A stretch of DNA of 7,697 bases from Xanthobacteraceae bacterium (GTDB lineage Bacteria; Pseudomonadota; Alphaproteobacteria; Rhizobiales; Xanthobacteraceae), in NCBI GenBank assembly GCA_030043175.1, contig JASHYD010001040.1:1-7697 (forward strand), written 5' to 3'. Within the stretch, counting starts at the first letter, position 1, and each line of letters starts with the position of its first letter. Shown here one piece after another: positions 1 to 5,459 of this stretch. Made by a program: the position numbers and the translations under genes. The notes beneath the pieces are model-generated. The model worked only from the letters and a program-made list of their open reading frames with translations, was not told the origin of the DNA and searched no databases.

Positions 1-556
1 GGCCGTATTATATCATGTCGGACGGAAATGCAGGCAGGACATCTGTCCAGCGTAGAAAGCGCGGGCTGGTCCGGGCAGGGGTACGAGGAATTCCAATAAG
101 GTTGAGCGCGTTCGCTACCGGACAGCTCGAGCGGCGCACCGCGCCTGATCGTAAGCACCGCTAACGCCTGATCGGCATACTGAAGTTTTGCCGTCCCAGG
201 CTGCGCTCCGTCCATCACTTTGATCAGCTGCAGGCGTCACCGAATCCACTGTTTCTACTGTTCAAGGCAAAGCGCCTGATCTTCGTGAAGCCACACATCA
301 CGCCATGCACGACGCGCTCAGGGTGAACGGGTCAGCGCCACCGGTCCTTCTGAGCGGCTGCGGCAGTTCGCTGCTCGAGAATGGTGGGGCACTTGTTGAG
401 AATTGGAACCCATTCGAAGCGGCGCTGTTGTTCAGCGAGGCGGCCGAGTGACTCAAACCCGACTGGTCGGCGTTTGATGCGAATGTGCGATGCGCTTACG
501 GTCCAACCGCCGGGGAGAGAATCCCACGAAGAACGCTATATCGAGAGACAGGCCAG
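1..556. other. Long 5' region without a convincing gene
   Basis: No ORF here has a recognisable domain. The plus frame that carries the cold-shock gene is open from 224 to 769 except for one TGA at 449-451. It includes a 48-codon ORF with an ATG at 305, whose translation ends in LLFSEAAE. Residues coded near 227-300 (GVTESTVSTVQGK) faintly resemble the recognition helix of LacI-type regulators, but a TGA at 221-223 sits just before them. The 9-mer CGCCTGATC occurs three times, at 142, 165 and 273. No clear sigma70 promoter for the cold-shock gene could be picked out. The region may be a decayed gene or a long leader. Confidence 0.4.
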
Positions 557-769
557 ATGGCGCAAAAAGGCAAGGTGAAGTGGTTCAATAGCCAAAAAGG
601 CTACGGATTCATCGAACCCGATGACGGCGGTAAGGATGTCTTCGTACATGTCAGCGCGGTCGAGCGCGCGGGAATGCAGAACCTCAACGAGGGACAAAAG
701 ATCTCTTTTGATGTCATTGCCAATCGAAAGAGTGGCAAGCCTGCGGCTGAAAATTTGCGCGTAATCTGA
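557..769 (+). CDS. CspA-family cold-shock protein
   Basis: A 70-residue single cold-shock domain, which is the usual length for stand-alone bacterial Csp proteins. The family consists of five-stranded beta-barrel (OB-fold) proteins that bind single-stranded RNA and DNA. They act in the cytoplasm as RNA chaperones that melt structure in mRNAs. The sequence shows the RNP1 motif KGYGFI at residues 14-19, preceded by KVKWFN, and the RNP2 motif VFVHV at 28-32. The C-terminal strand ends AAENLRVI. The frame stays open upstream to a possible ATG at 485, but those 24 extra residues are not Csp-like. [10 protein letters not shown] at 557 is the normal family start. Purines (GAGAGA, 543-548) lie 8-13 bases upstream as a weak ribosome binding site. 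The gene appears monocistronic. Alphaproteobacteria usually carry several Csp paralogues, and not all are cold-induced, so no specific symbol is given. Confidence 0.95.
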   Translation: MAQKGKVKWFNSQKGYGFIEPDDGGKDVFVHVSAVERAGMQNLNEGQKISFDVIANRKSGKPAAENLRVI

Positions 770-772
770 TTT

Positions 773-795
773 GGCTTGCCAGCGTGTTGCGAGCC
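773..795 (+). terminator. Possible hairpin after the csp gene
   Basis: GGCTTGC (773-779) can pair with GCGAGCC (789-795) through seven pairs, one of them G-U, around a 9-base loop. It begins four bases after the csp stop codon. No T-run follows, so it is not a canonical intrinsic terminator. It could instead stabilise the 3' end of the short mRNA. Confidence 0.3.
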
Positions 796-814
796 GTCGG
801 GACGCCCCGGCAGG

Positions 815-1030
815 TCATCTGCGTAGGACGTAAAATCGCGTGGCCAGAGCCCAATTGTGGATGTCCCCCTTATCCCCGCCGGGGACGACCAGGGCGATGC
901 CGCGGCGAGGAGCGAGGTGGCCAGCGGGGCGCAGCGTAACATGAATATCAATCGCCCAAGCGTTGCAATCTTCATCCCCCACGCCATCCAAAAGGGCCTG
1001 CGGTACGAGGCGCGGCGAATTCACCGTCAT
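815..1030 (-). CDS. Doubtful small ORF with strong ribosome binding site
   Basis: This ORF encodes 71 residues, starting MTVNSPRLVPQAL and ending YVLRR. The support is a purine-rich GAGGGGAGTG that ends three bases before the ATG, a good Shine-Dalgarno placement. The same frame continues upstream to 1105, but the ATG at 1030 is the better start. There is no signal peptide, membrane segment or recognisable domain. Another ORF of the same length overlaps it on the opposite strand (857-1072), so the open frame itself is weak evidence. It may be a small unannotated gene or chance. Confidence 0.2.
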   Translation of the reverse strand: MTVNSPRLVPQALLDGVGDEDCNAWAIDIHVTLRPAGHLAPRRGIALVVPGGDKGDIHNWALATRFYVLRR

Positions 1031-1220
1031 GATCACTCCCCTCGTGATGGGGCATCCGAAGTCAAGGAATAAGTCCAGCGCTGAACCACAATCTCGACGC
1101 CGCAATTAGGTCGACCAGACGCCAGGCCTATTGAGCTTTGATGCGGTATTAGCCGCCGGCGAACGATGTTATTTGGTCGCGCTATAACCTTTTTATATCG
1201 AGTACGAATTCCCAAAAAAA

Positions 1221-1595
1221 GTGCCTCTCCTAAGTAGAGGACTGGCGGCAAGTCAAACTGTCGCAGCGGCCTCGCCGGATCCTTCAAATGGCCTCGTAGC
1301 ACCTCGTTTTCGGCAGAGCATCGACCCATTAAACCTAGTCGGGGTTGCAATCCTTGCGGCGATAGTGCTCATGTGTTGCTCGCATCCGCTCCCGGATGTC
1401 TACACCGGAACCCGGTTGCGACGGTCCGTAAGCGATAGGCCGACGTCAACAAGCTGCTCAGACAAGTTGGCTTGCGCTCAAAAGGAATGCCGCGAGGAGT
1501 GCTTTCGGCCCTTCGATGCGCGGAATGTGCAAGTGTGCTTTTGCGAAAGCTCTTCCCAGCGAGGAATTCGTGAAGCACTAAACCAATGCTATTGA
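1221..1595 (+). CDS. Candidate Cys-rich protein with one hydrophobic segment
   Basis: This 124-residue ORF opens with GTG and matches no family I recognise. Residues 37-51 form one hydrophobic stretch (LNLVGVAILAAIVLM) followed at once by CC (52-53). This could be an uncleaved anchor or an atypical lipoprotein signal, though it is not a canonical lipobox. The tail holds seven more cysteines, at 79, 85, 90, 94, 106, 108 and 123, spaced C-x5-C-x4-C-x3-C-x11-C-x-C-x14-C. Such density outside the membrane would suggest disulfide bonding in the periplasm. Evidence against it: the GTG has no good ribosome binding site, only a run of A before it, and about 36 residues precede the hydrophobic segment. 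A later start is possible at the GTG or ATG near 1365-1371, but that would remove the segment. It may be a real small exported protein, a fragment, or chance. Confidence 0.27.
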   Translation: MPLLSRGLAASQTVAAASPDPSNGLVAPRFRQSIDPLNLVGVAILAAIVLMCCSHPLPDVYTGTRLRRSVSDRPTSTSCSDKLACAQKECREECFRPFDARNVQVCFCESSSQRGIREALNQCY

Positions 1596-2009
1596 GAGAC
1601 GTCGCCGGCATGCCGTTGGCAATTGTCGTGGTGTTCAAAACCTGCGGGTAATGAGCACTATGAGACGGGTGCCGGTTTTATTTTTTGCTGGCCAGCAGGC
1701 CGCTCACGGCGGGCCCTTTGCTTTCGTGCTATGATGGCTGAAGCGGCACGTTTTGATGCTGCGCGTTCAGCAACAAGGTTCATACAGGTGACGGTGGCCT
1801 CATTCCGCTGCCGGATTTGTGGCTGCATGACCAGAGGTGCAGATCGCCGATGAATTGGTGTTCTTAGAATGCAGACGCTTCTCTACGAACAACGGCTCGA
1901 TGATCGTCCACTCGCTGGTCAGGCCCATGCCCGTCCGGTAAGACGGGTCCACCGTCACCGTTTATGAGAAAACTTCCAATCTAGCGTCAATCGGTGGTAC
2001 GCATTACCA
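1596..2009. other. Region without a supported gene
   Basis: The short ORFs here (for example 1623-1853 on the plus strand) have no recognisable domain or ribosome binding site. Two small structures are visible. One is the palindrome GCTGGCCAGC at 1687-1696. The other is a hairpin, CCCGTC (1930-1935) with GACGGG (1942-1947) around a 6-base loop, 62 bases before the next gene. Neither is followed by a T-run. No promoter for the downstream gene is obvious. Confidence 0.4.
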
Positions 2010-2561
2010 ATGCGACCCCTTCGGTATTCCATCAACGTCACATTGGGTGGGTGCTGCGATCATCGTGCCATGTCCGCGGACGAAGACTTGCATCGTCACG
2101 CGGCCGAGAACATCGCGCGGGCCGATGCCCTCCTTTTTGGCCGGCTGACCTACGAAATGATGGAGGCAGCGTGGCGGCCGCCGGCGCGGACGGGAGTGAG
2201 GGCCGATTGGATGGAAGGCTTCGCGCGGACGATCCACGCGGCAAAGAAGTACGTCGTGTCGAGCACCCTGGACCGGGTCGATTGGAACGCAGAGCTCCTG
2301 CGCGGGGATCATCTGGGGAAGGCCGTTGAACAGCTGAAGCGGGAGTCGGGTAAGGGACTGTTCGTGGGGGGCGTGAAGCTGCCGCTGGCGTTGGCGGAGC
2401 TGGGATTGATCGACGAGTACGAGTTCGTGCTGCAGCCCAGGCTGGTGGGTCACGGACCGACGTTGTTCGCGGGGCTATCGAAGCGTATCGACTTGAAACT
2501 CGTGAGCCGGCTGGAGTTCGGCTCAGGGGCGGTAGCGATGCGGTATGAGCCTAGACGGTAG
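2010..2561 (+). CDS. Dihydrofolate reductase family protein (RibD C-terminal-like)
   Basis: A complete 183-residue member of the DHFR-like superfamily that includes the RibD C-terminal reductase domain and the YyaP/YwjB proteins. These are cytoplasmic NAD(P)H-binding Rossmann-like proteins. Most have no known substrate and are not true folate reductases. The sequence shows the N-terminal strand MRPLRYSINVTL, the helix and motif ALLFGRLTYEMM (40-51), and KYVVSSTL (80-87) before DWN. The nucleotide-binding region is GKGLFVGGVKLPLALAELGLIDEY (114-137), followed by LQPRLVGHGPTLFAGL (141-156). Length is normal and the ORF is intact. One oddity is TLGG at 11-14, where the family usually has (S/T)LDG, so the conserved Asp is Gly. 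The start matches the family N-terminus, although no good Shine-Dalgarno precedes it. It is a single gene, convergent with the next one. Confidence 0.87.
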   Translation: MRPLRYSINVTLGGCCDHRAMSADEDLHRHAAENIARADALLFGRLTYEMMEAAWRPPARTGVRADWMEGFARTIHAAKKYVVSSTLDRVDWNAELLRGDHLGKAVEQLKRESGKGLFVGGVKLPLALAELGLIDEYEFVLQPRLVGHGPTLFAGLSKRIDLKLVSRLEFGSGAVAMRYEPRR

Positions 2562-2661
2562 CCATCGTTCCGAGTCAACCGCATCATGGAGCCACTCGAG
2601 CCATGCCTGCGAATTGGCTAAATGACGACACGCGCCGTCATTAACTTTCAGGCGATAGCGC

Positions 2662-2729
2662 GGGAAGCTGTTTTCCCAAGGCTGTCTACCAAGCGCCTTC
2701 GTTGAAGGTGCTCCTGGCGCAGCTGCCAG
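2662..2729. terminator. Three hairpins between convergent genes
   Basis: Three inverted repeats lie in tandem. The first is GGGAA (2662-2666) with TTCCC (2673-2677). The second is GCGCCTTC (2693-2700) with GAAGGTGC (2704-2711), eight pairs with one G-U around a 3-base loop. The third is CTGGC (2714-2718) with GCCAG (2725-2729). They sit between two genes whose 3' ends face each other, the usual place for a bidirectional terminator. No T-run follows on either strand, so intrinsic termination is not certain. Confidence 0.35.
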
Positions 2730-2830
2730 AGCGTGGGTAGCTCTTCGATTAGGATTAGCCGCAATAGCAAAGTCAGCACAGTTTGGCCAATAGCGGCCTT
2801 GGGATTGTGCTTGCTACAGACGCGGGGGGC

Positions 2831-3382
2831 CTACTGCTCCCTATCTATTGTCTTCCCCAAGGTGATTTCAGGCCTGCGGAAACCCATCGCAATCCAAGCG
2901 GTGATTAGCTTCAACATAAACTTGCCGGAGTGACCACTATAGTTCGGCAAGTCATCGGCAAGCTCGACGCCGACGCGCCGCTCTTTCGTCATGACCCGCA
3001 TTTCAATTGGAGGCGCGCCTGTCGGAAAGCGGTTCCGGAGCATCGACAACCAGTGTCCCTTGGTGAAGTCGAGGAACATTGCCGAATTACAGCACTTGGC
3101 AATGACCCGTCGGGTGGGGGAATCAGGCTTGAGCCGATGCTCTTCAAGATACTGGTGTCCCATCACGCATTGCACTCGATCCTTTCGATATAGGATCAAG
3201 CCTGTTCCACTGTCGGGATCGAGCACGGGCGGCGCAGAAGCCAGTTGCTCGAACTGACGTCCGGCTTCTTGGCAACTCGTGCAATAGCAGGAGCCCGTCA
3301 GAATCGGTGCGCCGACTGCCTCGAACCGCACCTTACCACATTGGCACATCGCGGAGAGGTGTTTGTGCTGCTGCCGGTTCAC
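2831..3382 (-). CDS. GFA/CENP-V-type zinc-binding protein
   Basis: A 183-residue protein of the glutathione-dependent formaldehyde-activating (GFA)/CENP-V fold, a small zinc-binding beta fold found across soil Proteobacteria. Named members were thought to speed S-hydroxymethylglutathione formation, but most have no proven role, so formaldehyde activity should not be assumed. Cysteine motifs follow the family order: CQCG (C13, C15), GSCYCTSC (C32, C34, C37) and KCCNSAMF (C97, C98). The last is CC, where classical members have CxxC, which points to a divergent subgroup. The start is GTG, chosen because AGAAGG lies four bases upstream and the next residues lead directly into the first zinc motif. 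The C-terminal extension (about 140-183) has a mildly hydrophobic stretch, FMLKLITAWIAMGF. The gene is 189 bases downstream of the amidohydrolase on the same strand, with its own likely control region between them. Confidence 0.85.
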   Translation of the reverse strand: MNRQQHKHLSAMCQCGKVRFEAVGAPILTGSCYCTSCQEAGRQFEQLASAPPVLDPDSGTGLILYRKDRVQCVMGHQYLEEHRLKPDSPTRRVIAKCCNSAMFLDFTKGHWLSMLRNRFPTGAPPIEMRVMTKERRVGVELADDLPNYSGHSGKFMLKLITAWIAMGFRRPEITLGKTIDREQ

Positions 3383-3407
3383 TGCGCCTTCTCATTCTTG
3401 GGTCCCA

Positions 3408-3448
3408 TTATTTAAAAGATCTTCTATCGGTGGTGCAAAATGTTTGCA
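3408..3448 (-). promoter_or_regulatory. Putative promoter and palindromic operator of the GFA gene
   Basis: On the minus strand a weak sigma70-like pair can be read: TTGCAC, a 17-base spacer, then TTAAAT in an AT-rich tract about 30-35 bases before the GTG start. The -35 part overlaps a perfect palindrome, TGCAAA-N3-TTTGCA at 3434-3448 in plus coordinates. A palindrome over a -35 box is a typical position for repressor binding. The hexamers match consensus only partly (3/6 and 4/6), so the promoter is tentative. The palindrome itself is exact. Confidence 0.35.
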
Positions 3449-3466
3449 ACGGGTCTTGTGTCACGA

Positions 3467-3491
3467 GCATCGCCGGTCCACACGGCGATGC
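3467..3491. repeat. Perfect 9-bp inverted repeat (stem-loop)
   Basis: GCATCGCCG (3467-3475) and CGGCGATGC (3483-3491) are exact reverse complements around a 7-base loop. The structure lies between the two minus-strand genes, 81 bases after the amidohydrolase stop and 85 bases before the GFA start. There is no T-run on the minus-strand 3' side, so it is not a textbook intrinsic terminator. It could separate the two transcripts, act in a leader, or bind a protein. Confidence 0.5.
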
Positions 3492-3556
3492 GCAACTGTA
3501 CGAGAGATGGAGAGGGCCTTTCCGAGTTCGGTAATCAGGCGCTGATTTCAAACCAC

Positions 3557-3581
3557 CGTTCTGCCCGGCTATTACAGAACG
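3557..3581 (-). terminator. Inverted repeat spanning the amidohydrolase stop
   Basis: CGTTCTG (3557-3563) and CAGAACG (3575-3581) are exact reverse complements around an 11-base loop. Read on the minus strand, the loop begins with the stop codon TAA followed directly by TAG. No T-run follows. A 3'-end structure protecting or ending the amidohydrolase mRNA is plausible but unproven. Confidence 0.35.
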
Positions 3582-4813
3582 TTCTTTGATATCTCGCCAC
3601 CACGGACGATCAGATCGAGATGCTCTCCCTGACCGCTCAGGACGCCCAGATCCTTAAGTGGATTACCTTTGACGAGGAGGAGATCGGCGAAGGCGCCCGG
3701 CTCCAAAACCCCTAACCGGCCGGACTGCTGAAGGAGGTCGGCGTTGATAACCGTCGCGGAGCGCAGAATGTCCGCGTTGCCCTGGATTTGGGCCCTCAGC
3801 GCGAACTCCTTGCTCTGCGCGGGGTGGGTTTCGCCAAGCAGATCAGTACCAAATCCCACTTTGACACCGGCGCGCAGCGCTTTCTCAATCGCACCTACCC
3901 CGGCATGCAGCACGTCTTGAAGCTTTCGAAGACTTGCCTCTGGAAACTTATGAGTTTTTCCGAACTGTGCGATCTGGTTATAGGTGACCAGAGTCGGCAC
4001 CAGGTAGCAGCCGCGTTCGGCCATGAGGCTCGCCGAGGCCTCATCAATCAGGTTGCCGTGCTCAATAGAGCGCACACCCGCATGGACGGCGCGCTGAATC
4101 GACTCTGGAATATAGGCATGGGCGAACGCGTAGGTCCGTCGCGCCTTCGCCTCTTCCACCGCCGCCCGAATTTCTTCCTCCGTATATTGCGTCATGTCAA
4201 TCGGATCAGAAGGAGTGGCGACGCCGCCGCCTGCCATGATCTTGATCTGTTGCGCTCCGCCCTTAAGTTCCTCGCGTGCCGCCCTTCGGACAGCGTCGAC
4301 GCCGTCGGCGATGTGACTGAACGCCGATGTTCGGATCGAGCATGCGCAGAGCCGAGGGTGCTCGCTGACGGGTTCAAGGTCGCCGTGGCCGCCAGTCTGG
4401 CTGAGTACGCGCCCAGACCGAAAGATTCTGGGCCCGCGGATGAGGCCGCGCTCAATCGCGATGGGAATACCAGCATCCAGCCCCCCTGCGTCCCGCACGG
4501 TCGTGAAACCGCGACGCAGCATTCCCTCAAGGATGAACTTGGTCTCGACTGCGATCCAAGACGCCTGTCGGCGGACCATCGAAGCGAGGTCAAGGGTTGT
4601 GATTGCGGGATGAACGTGTGCATCGATCAGACCAGGCATGAGGGTTCTGCCCTCGGCATCGAGAACCACAATATCGGCGCGCGCACTTAGTTCACGGCCA
4701 TTTTCTGCGACTTCGACGATCTTGTCCTGTTCGATGCGAAGAGACGCTCCCGGCCGCAATTCTCCAGCATGGGTATCCAAAAGCTTTGCGTTTTTGATTA
4801 TCAGGTCAGGCAT
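3572..4813 (-). CDS. Metal-dependent amidohydrolase (prolidase/imidazolonepropionase-like)
   Basis: A full-length 413-residue amidohydrolase-superfamily enzyme: a TIM barrel with a small beta-sandwich formed by both ends. The expected binuclear metal ligands are all present. They are H66 and H68 in GLIDAHVHP, K191 in QIKIMAGGG (the probable carboxylated lysine), H232 in AFAHAY, H252 in SIEHGN, and D324 in GFGTDLLGE. The TGGHGD motif at 140-145 is typical of the subgroup with Xaa-Pro dipeptidase-like and N-acyl or dipeptide carboxypeptidase-like members. The C-terminal LEPGAFADLLLVKGNPL is the standard sandwich-domain ending. There is no signal peptide, so it is probably cytoplasmic. The ATG has GAGAGG seven bases upstream, a good ribosome binding site. 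Substrate cannot be read from sequence: amide, dipeptide or cyclic ureide hydrolysis are all possible. It is divergent from the hydratase gene, with about 650 bases of degraded sequence between. Confidence 0.93.
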   Translation of the reverse strand: MPDLIIKNAKLLDTHAGELRPGASLRIEQDKIVEVAENGRELSARADIVVLDAEGRTLMPGLIDAHVHPAITTLDLASMVRRQASWIAVETKFILEGMLRRGFTTVRDAGGLDAGIPIAIERGLIRGPRIFRSGRVLSQTGGHGDLEPVSEHPRLCACSIRTSAFSHIADGVDAVRRAAREELKGGAQQIKIMAGGGVATPSDPIDMTQYTEEEIRAAVEEAKARRTYAFAHAYIPESIQRAVHAGVRSIEHGNLIDEASASLMAERGCYLVPTLVTYNQIAQFGKTHKFPEASLRKLQDVLHAGVGAIEKALRAGVKVGFGTDLLGETHPAQSKEFALRAQIQGNADILRSATVINADLLQQSGRLGVLEPGAFADLLLVKGNPLKDLGVLSGQGEHLDLIVRGGEISKNVL

Positions 4814-4869
4814 GGCGATCCTCTCGATGTGGCAAACGCGACTGCCTCTGGCGCGAAGGGCACATTTGA

Positions 4870-5073
4870 CCAGATGGAGGCCAGGCGCTCACCGCATGGG
4901 CCATCGTTTACGCTGTGTTCGTCACCATCGCAGTGTCGATGGCGCCACTTGCGGTATATGGCCTTCGGGAAGCGCTTGGCTGGTGGGAAAGAATTGGCAA
5001 TACGGGCACTGTGCAAGATTTCTATATATGGATCAAGGGCAGTTGGATCTTCATGGACATCGTCTTCATTTGA
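4870..5073 (+). pseudogene. Membrane-protein fragment without a start
   Basis: This frame is open for 67 codons between a TGA at 4867 and a TGA at 5071. Its translation is strikingly membrane-like. AWAIVYAVFVTIAVSMAPL is a clean hydrophobic helix, followed by an amphipathic tryptophan-rich part (LGWWERIG, YIWIKGSWIFMDI). The composition is unlike the arginine- and serine-rich shadow frames around it. There is no ATG near the beginning (first in-frame ATG at 4939, GTG at 4915), and it ends inside what looks like another helix. It looks like an internal piece of a larger integral membrane protein that has lost both ends. I cannot name the family. A chance hydrophobic frame is the alternative. 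Confidence 0.35.
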
Positions 5074-5339
5074 CGGCTTCGCAGCCCATGTCGAGGACCG
5101 CGCGAGCGGGCGAGACCAACTCGCAAAAGCGGTCGAGCCATCCGCGCTCGTAAAGGCCGTGAAGTCGGCCCTCCTGAAACGGTGCACGAACCCAAGCGCC
5201 AGCACGTTGTTCAAAGATGTCGATGATATCGTCAGCGCCGTACCCATGGGCTGATAACTAGAGATTATGGCGCGTGGCTGTTGGGTGCGCGTCGGACATT
5301 TCCGGACTCACGCCGCGCAACATTTTTGAGGAAAGCAAA

Positions 5340-5362
5340 GGGCTTTGATCCAATCATAGCCC
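5340..5362. repeat. Imperfect inverted repeat upstream of hydratase
   Basis: GGGCT-N2-GAT (5340-5349) mirrors ATC-N2-AGCCC (5353-5362) around CCA. Eight of ten arm positions pair. It lies 97 bases before the preferred hydratase start, a distance suited to an operator. No family assignment is possible from the sequence. Confidence 0.25.
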
Positions 5363-5404
5363 GAAAAGAACCCCTGCGGAGTGATGCGCGTATAACAAAT
5401 CTGA

Positions 5405-5431
5405 CCGATGGCGTTTCTGGCCGATGGCGTT
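5405..5431 (+). repeat. 11-bp direct repeat at 16-bp period
   Basis: CCGATGGCGTT occurs at 5405-5415 and again at 5421-5431. The second copy contains the ATG at 5424 that opens the longest hydratase frame. This makes that ATG more likely part of a local duplication than the true start. Confidence 0.6.
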
Positions 5432-5459
5432 GCCACGGCCTCCAGGTATGATGGGCGGT

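Larger units (their letters stand above)
770..1220. other. Intergenic region with only weak ORFs
   Basis: Overlapping short ORFs run on both strands and none matches a family I recognise. The only one with a good ribosome binding site is on the minus strand (815-1030, listed separately). An AT-rich patch at about 1183-1217 includes TATAAC at 1183-1188 and a run of seven A, so it could be part of a promoter reading right. No matching -35 element sits at a normal distance. Most of this stretch looks non-coding. Confidence 0.4.
4814..5459. other. Degraded region between divergent genes
   Basis: Apart from the membrane-like fragment listed separately, three overlapping ORFs cover this stretch (4638-5153 and 4769-5254 on plus, 4801-5247 on minus). 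None has a convincing domain. The end of the 4769-5254 frame reads KAVEPSALVKAVKSALL, faintly like the last helix of a response-regulator receiver domain. No ribosome binding site or full gene supports it. An imperfect 23-base inverted repeat and an 11-base direct repeat lie close to the hydratase start. The minus-strand promoter of the amidohydrolase and the plus-strand promoter of the hydratase must both lie here, but neither is clear. Confidence 0.45.

Noticed and set aside
142..281. Three copies of CGCCTGATC as a possible repeat array
   Set aside because: The copies are short and unevenly spaced (23 and 108 bases), with no conserved flanks. They do not fit a CRISPR, iteron or REP array.
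224..330. LacI-like helix-turn-helix (GVTESTVSTVQGK)
   Set aside because: The similarity is limited to about a dozen residues. A stop codon precedes it and no effector-binding domain follows.
601..987. Minus-strand ORF whose N-terminus looks like a signal peptide
   Set aside because: The apparent hydrophobic start is followed by sequence antisense to the cold-shock gene. There is no good ribosome binding site at its first ATG.
1224..1240. CCTCT/AGAGG hairpin
   Set aside because: Only five pairs around a 7-base loop with no functional context. This is expected by chance in a window this size.
2004..2453. 149-codon minus-strand ORF
   Set aside because: It is antisense to the DHFR-family gene and its translation has no family-like features.
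3788..4690. 300-codon plus-strand ORF
   Set aside because: It lies entirely antisense to the amidohydrolase, whose motifs are unmistakable. The antisense translation shows no domain.
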